NCBI RefSeq assembly: GCF_017313085.1
Contig: NZ_JAFLNF010000005.1
Span: forward strand, 248,001-312,000
Reading direction: 5' to 3'
Origin: Roseibium limicola
Lineage (GTDB): Bacteria > Pseudomonadota > Alphaproteobacteria > Rhizobiales > Stappiaceae
Length of the DNA stretch: 64,000 nucleotides
Made by a program: the position numbers and the translations under genes. A model generated the notes under the pieces. It searched no databases. It worked only from the letters and a program-made list of their open reading frames with translations, and was not told where the DNA came from. This document shows positions 1 through 9,427 of the stretch, piece by piece; positions within the stretch are counted from its first letter, which is position 1, and each line of letters starts with the position of its first letter.

Positions 1-224
1 AGGCATTGGCGGGATTGGTGAAGCCGGGTGGCCAGTTGTTGCTGATTACCAGATGTCGACCAGAGGGTGTCGCGGTAGACGGACCACCTTGGCCCCTGGC
101 GCCATCTGAGTGGAAAACCTTTGAGAGCCTGGGCTTTACGCTTATGGAAGCGCATGAGTATGAGATTGCCCGCAAGGACAGGAGCATTCCCCACGTCCGG
201 GCTCTCTTCCACAAGACCGGTTAG
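1..224 (+). CDS. Class I methyltransferase, C-terminal fragment (partial at left edge)
   Basis: The reading frame is open from the window edge, so only about 73 C-terminal residues are visible and the start lies upstream. The segment LVKPGGQLLLITR, with a glycine turn between two hydrophobic strands, is typical of the strand-turn region of Rossmann-fold SAM-dependent methyltransferases. A short beta-rich tail ending HVRALFHKTG follows. The SAM-binding motif I is outside the window and the substrate cannot be told. Thiopurine-type or generic small-molecule methyltransferases are possible. The stop is 11 bp from the stop of the convergent HAD gene. Confidence 0.6.
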   Translation, partial: ALAGLVKPGGQLLLITRCRPEGVAVDGPPWPLAPSEWKTFESLGFTLMEAHEYEIARKDRSIPHVRALFHKTG

Positions 225-235
225 CGTTTGGGAGC

Positions 236-937
236 TTAACCGATTTGAGCGAGAAGGTCGGTCAATTCCCCGAGGTGTGCCAACCGGTGAAACCGTTCAG
301 TTGAGCTTGGGGCGTCGGCCTTTTCCATGGCCCAGGTGATCTCATAGGGCACATGGACGCCGTGAGCGCCCGCTGAGAGAGCCGGCAGAATGTCGGACTT
401 CATCGAGTTGCCGATCATCATGGCCTTGTCAGCCCCAGCCCCGTGACGCGAAAAGATCCGGGCGTAAGTGGCATCGTCTTTTTCGGAGACGACTTCTACC
501 GCTTTGAAGTAATTGGCCAGCCCGCTTTCCGCGACTTTGCGCTCCTGATCGAAAAGATCGCCCTTGGTGATCAATACCAGTTGGAACTCGGTGCTGACGA
601 CCTTGAGCGTTGCTTCCACGTGGGGCAAGGGCTCCACCGGATGAGACAGCATCGCTCTGCCGGCTTCGAGGATCTCGCCGATCACATGACCTGGGACATT
701 GCCGCCTGTCACTTCGATGGCGGTCTCGATCATCGATAAAGTGAAGCCTTTGATGCCGTAACCGTAGTGGCCGACATTACGCCGCTCGGCTGCAAGCAGC
801 CGTTGGCGCAAGTGATCACCTTCCGCATGATCCGACAAGAGCTCGGTGAAGCGGGTTTCCGTCAGCTGGAAAAACCGCTCGTTGTGCCAAAGCGTGTCAT
901 CGGCATCGAAGCCGAGCGTTTTGATGGAATGGGGCAT
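236..937 (-). CDS. HAD-superfamily phosphatase
   Basis: This 233-residue protein is predicted to be a cytosolic phosphomonoester hydrolase. The nucleophile motif is FDADDTLW, with D11 as nucleophile and D13 as general acid. Motif II is LVLITKGD, a lysine lies in VSEKDDATY, and the acidic motif IGNSMKSDILPALSAG supplies the Mg2+ ligands. The helical insert after motif I indicates a C1-type cap, as in YjjG-like nucleotidases and phosphoglycolate-type enzymes. The exact substrate is unknown. It lies 11 bp downstream of the ABC-F gene on the same strand, so co-transcription is likely. Confidence 0.8.
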   Translation of the reverse strand: MPHSIKTLGFDADDTLWHNERFFQLTETRFTELLSDHAEGDHLRQRLLAAERRNVGHYGYGIKGFTLSMIETAIEVTGGNVPGHVIGEILEAGRAMLSHPVEPLPHVEATLKVVSTEFQLVLITKGDLFDQERKVAESGLANYFKAVEVVSEKDDATYARIFSRHGAGADKAMMIGNSMKSDILPALSAGAHGVHVPYEITWAMEKADAPSSTERFHRLAHLGELTDLLAQIG

Positions 938-948
938 GACGCTTCCCG

Positions 949-2841
949 TTAGCTGGCGGCTTCATACTTGGCAGAAAGCTTCAGCCATTCCTCTTCGGTC
1001 TTTGCCAGTTTCTTTTCGCAGAAGGCCCGCTCCTTGGCGTATTTCATCGCTCGATCGGGAAGTTTCTGGAAGAAGTCCGGATCCGAAAGTGCCTGATCCA
1101 GCTTGGCGATTTTCTCCTGGAGACGGGTGATTTCGGCTTCGGCCACGTCGATTTTGGCGCGCAGGGGCTGCAACTGAGAGCGCTTCTGTGCGGCTTCCCG
1201 GCGTTTTTCCTGGCTTGAAGCTGCAGAGGCTTCCTGATCGACAGCTGCCTGCTTTTCCCGAGCCTTCTGGGCTGCTTCCGGGCCCTGAAGAATGAGGCGC
1301 TTGTAGTCCTCCATGTCGCCATCGTAGGGAGCCACCTTGCCGTCGTGCACCAGCCAAAGCTGATCGGCGCAGGCCTCCACCAGGTGGCGGTCATGCGAGA
1401 TCAGAAGTACCGCGCCCTTGTAGTCATTCAGGGCGTGAACCAGTGCTTCACGGCTGTCGATATCCAGGTGGTTGGTCGGCTCATCGAGGATCAGCAGGTT
1501 CGGACCATGGAAGGTCGCCAGGCCAAGCAGCAGCCGGGCCTTTTCACCACCCGACAGATCCTTCGCAGGGGTGTCCATGCGATCGGTCGGCAGGCCAAAC
1601 CGGGCAACACGGGCACGCACTTGCGGCTCGGTCGCCTGTGGCATCAGAGTGCGAACATGGGCAATCGGGGTTTCAGCTGGGCGCAGTTCGTCCAACTGAT
1701 GCTGGGCAAAGAAGGCGATCTTCAGCTTCGATGCACGCGCCAGCTCGCCACCCATAGCTTCCATTCGGCCGGAAATGAGCTTGGCGAAGGTGGATTTGCC
1801 GTTGCCGTTGGCGCCCAGAAGCGCGATCCGATCGTCCGTATCGACGTTCAAGGTCAGATTCTTGAGAATGGCTTTGCCGTCGTAGCCGACGCTGACGCCT
1901 TCCAGTTTCAGGATCGGCGGTGCCAGGCGACCGACCGGATCAGGGAAATGGATGGGGCGGGAGCTTTCTTCCGTTAGAGCGGCTATCGGCTCCATCTTTT
2001 CCAGCATCTTCAGTCGGGCCTGGGCCTGACGTGCTTTTGAAGCAGTATAGCGGAAGCGGTCGACAAACGTCTGCATATGCTTGCGCTGGGCGTCCTGCTT
2101 TTCCTTCGCCTTCATCTGCAGCATCATGGTTTCGCGACGCTGCCGGTCAAAGCTGTCATAGCCGCCGGTGTAATAGGTCAGCTTGCCCTGCTCGAGATGA
2201 ACGATGGAGTCTACCGCCTTGTTCAGGAGATCGCGGTCATGCGAGATCAGCAGCACCTGATGCGGATAACGCGCAACGTAGCTTTCTAGCCACATGGTGC
2301 CTTCCAGATCGAGATAGTTGGTCGGCTCATCCAAAAGCAGCAGATCGGGTTCCGCAAACAGCACAGCCGCCAGCGCGACGCGCATGCGCCACCCACCAGA
2401 GAAGGCGGAACACGGGCGAGCCTGTGCCGCCTCATCAAAGCCGAGGCCAGACAGAATGGAGGCCGCGCGCGCTTCTGCGGTGTGGCTGTCGATATCAGCC
2501 AGTCGCATGTGGATCTCGGCGATCCGTTGCGGGTCTGTGGCGGTCTCGGCCTCGGTCAGCAGGGAGGCACGCTCGGTGTCGCCGGCAAGAACCACTTCAA
2601 GCAGTGTTTCTTCTGTGCCTGGCGCTTCCTGCGCCACCTGCCCGATGCGGGCCTTCTTGGGAATGGTAACAGAGCCGGTCTCGCTCGACAGGTCGCCGGT
2701 GAGCAACTTGAACAAGGTGGACTTGCCAGCTCCATTGCGGCCAACCAGGCCGGTCTTGGCCTTGGGGGGCAAGGTGACACTGGCATTGTCAATGAGAAGT
2801 CGGCCGCCGATGCGGAATGTAAGGTCTGTAACTTGCAGCAT
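949..2841 (-). CDS. ABC-F family ATPase, YheS-like (translation factor type)
   Basis: This is a soluble protein with two ABC ATPase domains and no membrane segment, the hallmark of ABC-F ribosome-associated factors. Walker A motifs are GRNGAGKST (domain 1) and GANGNGKST (domain 2). Signatures are SGGWRMRVALA and SGGEKARLLLG. Walker B motifs are LLLLDEPTNYLD and LLILDEPTNHLD. The interdomain linker contains FVDRFRYTASKARQAQ, which closely resembles the E. coli YheS linker. A C-terminal charged coiled coil follows. The start is placed at the ATG of MLQVTDL (630 residues). An upstream TTG would add 12 residues that do not look like the family. Role in ribosome rescue or antibiotic protection is inferred from the family. 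Confidence 0.88.
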   Translation of the reverse strand: MLQVTDLTFRIGGRLLIDNASVTLPPKAKTGLVGRNGAGKSTLFKLLTGDLSSETGSVTIPKKARIGQVAQEAPGTEETLLEVVLAGDTERASLLTEAETATDPQRIAEIHMRLADIDSHTAEARAASILSGLGFDEAAQARPCSAFSGGWRMRVALAAVLFAEPDLLLLDEPTNYLDLEGTMWLESYVARYPHQVLLISHDRDLLNKAVDSIVHLEQGKLTYYTGGYDSFDRQRRETMMLQMKAKEKQDAQRKHMQTFVDRFRYTASKARQAQARLKMLEKMEPIAALTEESSRPIHFPDPVGRLAPPILKLEGVSVGYDGKAILKNLTLNVDTDDRIALLGANGNGKSTFAKLISGRMEAMGGELARASKLKIAFFAQHQLDELRPAETPIAHVRTLMPQATEPQVRARVARFGLPTDRMDTPAKDLSGGEKARLLLGLATFHGPNLLILDEPTNHLDIDSREALVHALNDYKGAVLLISHDRHLVEACADQLWLVHDGKVAPYDGDMEDYKRLILQGPEAAQKAREKQAAVDQEASAASSQEKRREAAQKRSQLQPLRAKIDVAEAEITRLQEKIAKLDQALSDPDFFQKLPDRAMKYAKERAFCEKKLAKTEEEWLKLSAKYEAAS

Positions 2842-2919
2842 GGGGCGAGAAATGGCCGACGCGCGAAGCTGTTGCAAGCAGAAAGTTTGGCTAATTGTGC
2901 AACTGCTAAACGATAGGGT

Positions 2920-3891
2920 TTATTCGGTCACAGTATCGGACAAAAACAGACTGACAAAGCCCCACGCATAGCTGGCCAAGAGCTCTTCGCACAACACCAC
3001 CTCACGTGTCTCGGCATCCCAGTAGGACCGGGGAGTGCCGCATCTGCGTGCGCTAAGGGTTAGGCCTTCCGGGAACTGATAGAGCTTGTCGATCTGCCGC
3101 CCGATCATGTGCAGCAGACCGCTCTCCTTGATGAATAGCCCTAGGGGGTCCTCATCCGAGGTGTCGAGAATGACCTTCACACCATGGTCGGCCGATTGAT
3201 CATTTGCAGGCCGATGCTCCGCCGTCAGGCTTTGCCAGAGGTCGTGGGCTTGAAGATAGCTTTCGGGGCAAGCGTCGAGATTGTCGGCGGGAAATCCCAG
3301 ATCGAGTGCCAGGTCGCCAAGACCGATCATGTCGGACCCGGCGAGAAGGCACAGCAAACGACGATTTGCCAGTTCATCTGTCTCAGGGGAGGTGACTTTA
3401 CCCGCGTCATTGGCCCCATCATTGTCGGCAACGTCCTGCAGGGCAAAGCGACCGATCAATCCGTTCGATAGGAACAGTTCGATGCCCGGTCCGCTGAAGC
3501 TCGACATCTGCACCGCCGCAATCTCGTCCAGGGTGCGGCTCGGATCCAGTTCGGAAGATAGGGCAAAGCTGGAAATCACCGCTTTGGCCATCTGTCGGTG
3601 GACCGCGAAATAGCTGTTGCCCGCGACAAAGACGAAAAGCTCGTTGCTGGTTTCCGAATCCAGACCCTGCATCAGGGTGAGCAGCGGATCTTGCATCACA
3701 TCATAAGGAACGAGAGCCTGCTGTTCAGACACCTGATCCTCTTCGGACTGTTCTGGAAGTTCCTCACGAGTGGCAGCCGTTGCTTGATCTGTGGACAGGG
3801 GAGGCGCGGAGGCGAAAAACACTGCCAGCATGGCAAAGCTCAGCACATGCCTCAGCCAGCGGAGAGACGGGGAGCGGGCGGAGAGGCGCAT
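2920..3891 (-). CDS. Secreted DUF4344-like protein with degenerate metallopeptidase motif
   Basis: The chosen start (MRLSARSPS) gives 323 residues with a Sec signal peptide: basic start, hydrophobic LSFAMLAVFFASA, then a polar region. The order of conserved blocks resembles DUF4344 putative metallopeptidases: a hydrophobic VFVAGNSYFAVH segment, an LDEIAAVQM helix, a LLCLLAGSD segment, a CPESYLQAHDLW segment, and a C-terminal CG..RSYWD..TREVVLCEELL block. Where the family has HExxH, this protein reads HRQMA, so both the catalytic Glu and the second zinc His are missing. It may be a pseudo-enzyme. The family assignment is from memory of the pattern and needs a profile search. Confidence 0.55.
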   Translation of the reverse strand: MRLSARSPSLRWLRHVLSFAMLAVFFASAPPLSTDQATAATREELPEQSEEDQVSEQQALVPYDVMQDPLLTLMQGLDSETSNELFVFVAGNSYFAVHRQMAKAVISSFALSSELDPSRTLDEIAAVQMSSFSGPGIELFLSNGLIGRFALQDVADNDGANDAGKVTSPETDELANRRLLCLLAGSDMIGLGDLALDLGFPADNLDACPESYLQAHDLWQSLTAEHRPANDQSADHGVKVILDTSDEDPLGLFIKESGLLHMIGRQIDKLYQFPEGLTLSARRCGTPRSYWDAETREVVLCEELLASYAWGFVSLFLSDTVTE

Positions 3892-4126
3892 TAAGTCCGA
3901 CCGATTGGTCAGGCCAGACTTGGGAGAAATTTCAGCATCAGGCAATTGCAGGCGACAGCCCATTTACAAACACTCCGGTCCACCGGTTCACTCCATGTGA
4001 GGCGGCATACGAGGCAGCCGGGCGGGTCTCGAAGTTTACCTCTTTGAAGAGGATTGTGCCAGCAACGCGAACATCTTGCCTGTGAGCGAGGGAGCTGTGA
4101 CGCAAATTTGTCATGAAGACGCCCCC

Positions 4127-4155
4127 TTGCGGTGTGGTTCCAGCAAAGTTATAGG
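4127..4155 (+). promoter_or_regulatory. Candidate sigma-70-type promoter for ndk
   Basis: TTGCGG (4127-4132) and TATAGG (4150-4155) are separated by 17 bp, about 90 bp upstream of the ndk start. The 354-bp gap from 3892 to 4245 holds no convincing gene. The promoter call is a pattern match only. Confidence 0.3.
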
Positions 4156-4245
4156 AGGCGCGAAATTCGAATCGGGAGCGTGGTTTTCTAGCCTGCTCCG
4201 TCAAGCGGTCAAACCTGACCGGAACACAAGAAAGTTTAGAGACCC

Positions 4246-4668
4246 ATGGCGATTGAACGCACGTTTTCCATGATCAAGCCGGACGCCACCAAGCGCAATC
4301 TGACCGGCGCAATCACCGCAAAGCTCGAAGAAGCTGGCCTGAGCGTTGTCGCTTCGAAGCGCGTATGGATGTCCCTGCGTCAGGCAGAAGCATTCTACGC
4401 AGTTCACAAAGAGCGTCCGTTCTTTGGTGAGCTGACAGAGTTCATGGCGTCCGGCCCGACCGTTGTTCAGGTTCTGGAAGGCGAAAATGCCGTTGCCAAG
4501 AACCGTGAAGTTATGGGCGCAACCAACCCGGCTGACGCTGCTGAAGGCACAATCCGCAAGGAATTCGCTCTCTCCATCGGTGAAAACTCCGTTCACGGTT
4601 CTGATGCTGCTGAAACCGCTGCCGAAGAAATGGCATTCTGGTTCGCTGGCAACGAAATCGTCGGCTAA
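4246..4668 (+). CDS. ndk: Nucleoside diphosphate kinase
   Basis: Ndk transfers the gamma phosphate of ATP to nucleoside diphosphates through a phosphohistidine and so balances NTP and dNTP pools. The 140-residue length is exactly normal. The protein begins with the typical [11 protein letters not shown] strand and carries the active-site block NSVHGSD with catalytic H117. The Kpn-loop region [17 protein letters not shown] is intact. It is a stand-alone gene followed by a strong intrinsic terminator. Codon use is biased to common codons, as expected for a highly expressed gene. Confidence 0.97.
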   Translation: MAIERTFSMIKPDATKRNLTGAITAKLEEAGLSVVASKRVWMSLRQAEAFYAVHKERPFFGELTEFMASGPTVVQVLEGENAVAKNREVMGATNPADAAEGTIRKEFALSIGENSVHGSDAAETAAEEMAFWFAGNEIVG

Positions 4669-4692
4669 CAGCGCCCTCGCTGTCTGAGTTTG

Positions 4693-4726
4693 AAAAGGGC
4701 CACCTGGCAACGGGTGGCCCTTTTTT
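4693..4726 (+). terminator. Rho-independent terminator of ndk
   Basis: The 12-bp stem aaaagggccacc / ggtggccctttt closes an 8-nt loop and runs directly into a T tract, 24 bp after the ndk stop. Confidence 0.9.
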
Positions 4727-4866
4727 CGGTGAGAGCCCTTTTGCGATGGGGAGGGCTGGCGCTGGGCGCCACACAAATCCGATTGTCATGCTCACAAGGC
4801 TGTGCTTGACGGCTTGCCGGTCGGGTCTTCATAAGTTGGGCTGGATACTTTCAAGGCCGGACCCCG

Positions 4867-6966
4867 ATGACCCAGCAGCCGACGCAAACTTCCTTTTCCG
4901 CTTGCCCGCATGATTGCCCGTCAACGTGCGCGTTGGACGTCCAAATGGACGATGCAGGCCGGGTGAAGCGTTTGAGCGGGGCGAAGGATAACAGCTACAC
5001 TGCTGGTGTCATTTGCGCCAAGGTCGCGCGCTATGCAGACCGGCTCTACCACCCGGACCGGCTGAAAAAGCCGCTGATCCGCGTGGGAGCCAAGGGAGAA
5101 GGCCGGTTTGAGGAAATCTCCTGGGATGCCGCCCTCGACCTGATCGCCGACAAGTTTCTGGCGGCGGAAGCCGAATTCGGTGCTCAGTCCGTCTGGCCGT
5201 ATCACTATGCCGGGACAATGGGACTGGTGCAGCGCGACAGCATCCACCGCTTCCGCCATGCCAAGGGCTACTCCCGCCAGTTTGACAGCTTCTGCACCAA
5301 CATGGCCTGGACCGGCTATGTCGCCGGTACCGGACTGCTCGCCGGACCGGACCCGCGAGAAATGGCCTTGTCCGATCAGATCGTCATCTGGGGCACCAAC
5401 CCGGTCGCCACCCAGGTCAATGTGGTCACCCATGTGACCACAGCCCGCAAGACTCGCGGCGCCCGCCTGATCGTTGTTGACGTTTATCGAACCCAGACAA
5501 TGAAGCAGGCTGACCTGGGGCTTGTTATCCGGCCTGGCACGGACGCGGCTCTTGCCTGCGCCATCATGCATGTGCTTTTCCGCGATGATCTCGCCGACCG
5601 GGACTATCTGGAAAAATTCACTGATTGCCCGGCAGAGCTGGAAGAACACCTTCAGACCCGCACCCCACAGTGGGCAGCCGACATCACCGGATTGAGTGTT
5701 GCCGAGATCGAGGAAGCCGCGCGGCTGATCGGGTCAGTGAAAAAGACCTACTTCCGCTTGGGTTACGGATTTACCCGCTCGCGCAACGGTGCTGTCGCCA
5801 TGCATGCGGCAGCTTGCATCGGAGCAGTCACCGGGTGTTGGAAAGAGGAGGGCGGCGGCGTCTTTCACAATAACGGGGCCATCTACAAGCTGAACAAGGC
5901 GATGATCGAAGCGCGGGAGCTCATGGATGAGCCGACCCGCGAGCTCGATCAGTCGCTCGTTGGCCGCATTCTGACCGGTGATAACACCGCGCTTCTCGGC
6001 GGACCGCCGGTCAAGGCAATGCTGATCCAGAACACCAATCCGGTCTCCGTTGCGCCTGAGCAGGAGTCGGTGAAACAGGGTTTTGCCCGTGAAGACCTTT
6101 TCACCGTGGTACATGAGCAATTCATGACAGAGACCGCGAAGATGGCCGATATCGTTCTGCCAGCAACGCAGTTTCTGGAGCATGATGACATCTACAAAGG
6201 CGGCGGTCAGCAGCACCTTCTTCTGGGCCCCAAGGTCGTTGAGCCGGAAAATGGTCCTAAAGAGAATCTTTTCGTTCTCAATGAGCTGGCAAAAAGAGTT
6301 CATGCAAAGGATCATCCGGGCTTTCATATGGATGCGCGCCAGCACATAGACTGGATGCTGCAAAATTCCGGATATGGAACTCTGGCGGACTTCGAGAAAA
6401 ACCGCTGGATCGACCTGCAGCCAGACTTTGCGACCTCGCATTTTCTCAAAGGCTTTGGTCACGCAGACGGCAAGTTCCACTTCAAGCCCGACTGGGGGCG
6501 TTCCACCGCCCCGAATAAGCCGTCAAACGGCGTTGCGCTCGGTCCCTGGAGCGAAATGCCCGCGCTTCCTGACCAGTGGGATGCCATTGAGGCGGCCGAC
6601 GCCCGTCACCCTTTCCGGCTGGTGACGGCCCCGGCCCATTCTTTCCTCAATTCCACCTTCAACGAGACGGATGCGTCGAAAAAGAAAGAAAAACGGCCCG
6701 AAGCCTGGTTGCGTTCTGAGGAGGCAGACGCGCTCGGCATTGCCGATGGTGATCTTGTCAAGATGGGCAATGACCGCGGCGTCGTGACCTTGCATGCCCG
6801 CCATTACGGCGAGCTATCGCCGGGCACCGTGATCTCTGAGGGGATCTGGCCGAACGATGCTTTTGTTGACGGCAAGGGCATCAACACCCTGACAGGTGCC
6901 GATCAGGTCGCCCCCTACGGCGGCGCCGCCTTTCACGATACTGCTGTCTGGATTCGCAAGGCCTGA
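4867..6966 (+). CDS. Molybdopterin-dependent oxidoreductase (DMSO reductase superfamily)
   Basis: This 699-residue protein has an N-terminal 4Fe-4S motif, CPHDCPSTC plus a fourth cysteine in GVICAKVARY. It is followed by the molybdopterin-binding domains (VIWGTNPVATQVN; IQNTNPVSVAPEQ) and a C-terminal molydopterin dinucleotide-binding domain (LVTAPAHSFLNSTF; HDTAVWIRKA). There is no Tat signal, so it is probably cytoplasmic. No electron-transfer subunit or cofactor gene lies beside it. Substrate is unknown; proteins of this type are usually annotated only as BisC/formate-dehydrogenase-like. The start at 4867 places the cysteine motif at residues 13-21, as usual. Confidence 0.85.
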   Translation: MTQQPTQTSFSACPHDCPSTCALDVQMDDAGRVKRLSGAKDNSYTAGVICAKVARYADRLYHPDRLKKPLIRVGAKGEGRFEEISWDAALDLIADKFLAAEAEFGAQSVWPYHYAGTMGLVQRDSIHRFRHAKGYSRQFDSFCTNMAWTGYVAGTGLLAGPDPREMALSDQIVIWGTNPVATQVNVVTHVTTARKTRGARLIVVDVYRTQTMKQADLGLVIRPGTDAALACAIMHVLFRDDLADRDYLEKFTDCPAELEEHLQTRTPQWAADITGLSVAEIEEAARLIGSVKKTYFRLGYGFTRSRNGAVAMHAAACIGAVTGCWKEEGGGVFHNNGAIYKLNKAMIEARELMDEPTRELDQSLVGRILTGDNTALLGGPPVKAMLIQNTNPVSVAPEQESVKQGFAREDLFTVVHEQFMTETAKMADIVLPATQFLEHDDIYKGGGQQHLLLGPKVVEPENGPKENLFVLNELAKRVHAKDHPGFHMDARQHIDWMLQNSGYGTLADFEKNRWIDLQPDFATSHFLKGFGHADGKFHFKPDWGRSTAPNKPSNGVALGPWSEMPALPDQWDAIEAADARHPFRLVTAPAHSFLNSTFNETDASKKKEKRPEAWLRSEEADALGIADGDLVKMGNDRGVVTLHARHYGELSPGTVISEGIWPNDAFVDGKGINTLTGADQVAPYGGAAFHDTAVWIRKA

Positions 6967-7023
6967 AACGCTTTCGATGCTGAGGGGTGCTGAGCGGTGA
7001 GTTCTGCACTGCCTCCTCCTTTC

Positions 7024-7140
7024 GGTCATTGCCGGGCTTGATCCGGCAATCCATGCCGTTGCGCTGCCCGCAGAAATGACCCTATGAATTTTCGGAGGCG
7101 TCACGGCATGGATCCCATGGTCGAGCCATGGGATGACGCT
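7024..7140. repeat. Palindromic intergenic repeat, copy 1
   Basis: The left arm reads tcattgccgggcttgatccg and continues into ggcaatccatgccgttgcg. The right arm runs from 7098 to 7140 (gcgtcacggcatggatccc, then ccatggtcgagccatggg, then atgacgct). Both arms contain internal palindromes. It matches the style of dispersed palindromic elements common between genes in rhizobia and relatives. Confidence 0.75.
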
Positions 7141-7300
7141 TGAGAGGTGGGGGCCGTGTCGCTCGCTCTGTCATCCTCGGCCCTGTGCCGAGGATCCAGC
7201 CTTCACAGTCTACACTGGACGTTGATTCTCGGGACAGGCCCTAGAAGGACGACCGGGGGTATTGTGTGCTGGTGCGCCACCCGACCACTCTCATCCACTC

Positions 7301-7418
7301 CGTCATTGCCGGACTTGATCCGGTAATCCATTCCGTTGCGGTGCTTCTATCGCGCGGCGTGATGAGCACACCGCGGCGTCACGGCATGGATCCCATGGTC
7401 GAGCCATGGGATGACGCT
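7301..7418. repeat. Palindromic intergenic repeat, copy 2
   Basis: This is a direct copy of the repeat at 7024-7140. The right arm (7376-7418) is essentially identical to copy 1. The left arm has a few substitutions (ggacttgatccggtaatccattcc). The central part between the arms is different, so the arms evolve under stronger constraint or are mobilised as units. Confidence 0.75.
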
Positions 7419-7441
7419 GGTGGGTGTTGAGAGGAACGCGT

Positions 7442-8098
7442 TTAAGGAACGACCAGACGTGCGTCGGCTTGGGAGGCGTCGGCAGCCCCGGTGGCGACGC
7501 GTTGGTCGCGCAGGCGGGCTTTGCCGGAGGCCACAAGTGCAAGGGCCTTGGGGTAGATCTGATGCTCCACGCTAAGAACCCGTGCGGCGAGGGTGGCCGG
7601 AGTATCGTCATCCAGAACCGGAACTGCACCTTGCGCGATGATCGGGCCATCATCCATTTCTGCGGACACAAAGTGCACGGTAGCGCCGTGGATCTTCACG
7701 CCTTCATCCAGTGCCCGCTCGTGGGTCGCCAGGCCCTTGAAAGAGGGCAATAGCGCCGGATGGATGTTGAGCATCCGGTCTTTCCACGCATTCACCAGGA
7801 ACGGTGTCAGCAAACGCATGAACCCTGCCAGTGCGACGATCTCGATCTTTGCAGTCCTCAGGATCTCGTCGACGGCACGCTCAAAGGCCTCGCGATCACC
7901 CTTGTAGTCGCGGTGATCGACCACCGCAGTCGGGATGCCCATCTCTTCAGCCTTGGCCAAGCCGCCAGCATCTGGCTTGTTGGCCAGAACCAGCGCGATC
8001 TCTGCCGGATAATCCGGGTGCATGGCTGCGGATATCAACGAGTTCATGTTGCTGCCGCGCCCGGAAATCAGCACGGCGACGCGCTTGCGTTCGCTCAT
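7442..8098 (-). CDS. purN: Phosphoribosylglycinamide formyltransferase
   Basis: PurN transfers a formyl group from 10-formyltetrahydrofolate to GAR in the third step of purine synthesis. The 218-residue protein has the N-terminal ISGRGSNM phosphate-binding loop and the family signature [13 protein letters not shown]. Catalytic residues fit N111, H113 and D149 (in AEMDDGPII). Its start codon overlaps the stop of purM by 4 bp, so the two are translationally coupled. The last 25 residues are a low-complexity extension. Confidence 0.96.
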   Translation of the reverse strand: MSERKRVAVLISGRGSNMNSLISAAMHPDYPAEIALVLANKPDAGGLAKAEEMGIPTAVVDHRDYKGDREAFERAVDEILRTAKIEIVALAGFMRLLTPFLVNAWKDRMLNIHPALLPSFKGLATHERALDEGVKIHGATVHFVSAEMDDGPIIAQGAVPVLDDDTPATLAARVLSVEHQIYPKALALVASGKARLRDQRVATGAADASQADARLVVP

Positions 8099-9177
8099 GC
8101 CAGCAGACCCAGGCTGTTTTTGAAGACGACGGATTCAGGGCCTTCAGCGCCGATCTTGCCAATGCGGAAGACGGTTTCGCCCTCGCGGGTCAGCACGTCG
8201 GTGATGGCTTGCGCCTGAGCCGCCTCGACGACAATGACCATGCCGACGCCGCAATTGAAGGTTCGCAGCATTTCCGGTTCGGCAACGCCACCGGCTTTCG
8301 CCAGCCATTTAAAGACGCCAGGCGCATCGATGGCGCTCAGATCAATCTCAGCCGTGGTTCCGTCAGGCAGGACGCGTGGCAGATTTTCCGGAAGACCGCC
8401 GCCGGTGATATGAGCCAGTGCCTTGACGCCGGATGTCTCCTTGAGAGCTGCCAGCAGTGGCTTGACGTAGATCTTCGTCGGCATCATCAGCGCTTCGCCA
8501 AGCGACTGCTCGGGCGCAAATGGGGCCGCATCATCCCAGAACAGGCCCGCCAGTTCGATGATTTTGCGCACCAGCGAAAACCCATTGGAATGGACGCCGG
8601 ACGAGGCCAGACCAAGCAATACGTCGCCTGTCCCGACATCCTTGCGTGGCAGGATTGCGCCGCGCTCGACCGCGCCGACCGAAAAACCGGCCAGATCATA
8701 ATCGTCCTTGGAATACATGCCCGGCATTTCGGCCGTTTCGCCGCCAATCAGGGCACAACCGGCCATCTTGCAGCCATCGGCGATGCCGGCGACCACGTCG
8801 GAAGCTGTGTCTACGTCCAGAGCGCCACAAGCAAAGTAGTCGAGGAAAAACAGTGGCTCAGCGCCCTGAACGATCAGGTCGTTGACGCACATGGCAACCA
8901 GATCGATGCCGACAGTGCGGTGCTGATGGGTGTCGATAGCAATCTTCAGCTTGGTGCCGACGCCGTCGTTGGCGGCCACCAGGATCGGGTCGGTGAAGCC
9001 CGCGCCTTTCAGATCGAACAGGCCGCCGAAGCCGCCAATGTCGCTGTCGGCACCGGCGCGTGCGGTGGCCTTGACCAGCGGCTTGATGCGTTTCACAAGC
9101 TCGTTTCCGGCATCGATGTCGACACCAGACTGGGCGTAGGTCAGACCGTTCTGGCCGGTGGAGGAGGACTGGCTCAT
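8095..9177 (-). CDS. purM: Phosphoribosylformylglycinamidine cyclo-ligase
   Basis: PurM (AIR synthetase) closes the imidazole ring in step five of purine synthesis, using ATP. The 360-residue protein begins with the family signature [17 protein letters not shown] and carries [14 protein letters not shown], the ATP-grasping [23 protein letters not shown] block, [11 protein letters not shown], and [15 protein letters not shown]. It is the first gene of a purM-purN operon and is transcribed divergently from the perM-like gene. Confidence 0.97.
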   Translation of the reverse strand: MSQSSSTGQNGLTYAQSGVDIDAGNELVKRIKPLVKATARAGADSDIGGFGGLFDLKGAGFTDPILVAANDGVGTKLKIAIDTHQHRTVGIDLVAMCVNDLIVQGAEPLFFLDYFACGALDVDTASDVVAGIADGCKMAGCALIGGETAEMPGMYSKDDYDLAGFSVGAVERGAILPRKDVGTGDVLLGLASSGVHSNGFSLVRKIIELAGLFWDDAAPFAPEQSLGEALMMPTKIYVKPLLAALKETSGVKALAHITGGGLPENLPRVLPDGTTAEIDLSAIDAPGVFKWLAKAGGVAEPEMLRTFNCGVGMVIVVEAAQAQAITDVLTREGETVFRIGKIGAEGPESVVFKNSLGLLA

Positions 9178-9331
9178 GGCGGCAACTCCAAGAAGGGATC
9201 GGCGATAATAAGAATTCTGTTAGCGCCGCATACCCCTTGGCGCGGCGGAAAACAAGAGGCGCAGAGCAGGTCTAGGGGCGGCAGTCGCAGGTCTTTCGGC
9301 CTTATCCCTCAGTAAAATCGCCAGATATGCT

Positions 9332-9347
9332 TGACCCGATGGGGTCA
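9332..9347. repeat. Short inverted repeat in the purM/perM divergent region
   Basis: tgaccc-gatg-gggtca lies about 80 bp before the perM-like start in the 250-bp divergent interval. It could be an operator or a small hairpin. No known regulator is assigned. Confidence 0.25.
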
Positions 9348-9427
9348 GCGTCCCTAAGTGCAGGAACGTTTTCAGATCATGCGGACCCTCATATGCAGGT
9401 TCGCTGCGGACAACAGGAGCCACGCTC

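Larger units (their letters stand above)
6967..7441. other. Gene-free interval between oxidoreductase and purN, repeat-rich
   Basis: This 475-bp interval carries two copies of a palindromic repeat and a further short palindrome (cctcgg..ccgagg, about 7176-7192). Open frames here are short and lack coding character. Confidence 0.6.

Noticed and set aside
4921-5649. 242-codon frame on the minus strand
   Set aside because: It is antisense to the molybdopterin oxidoreductase and has no recognisable domain.
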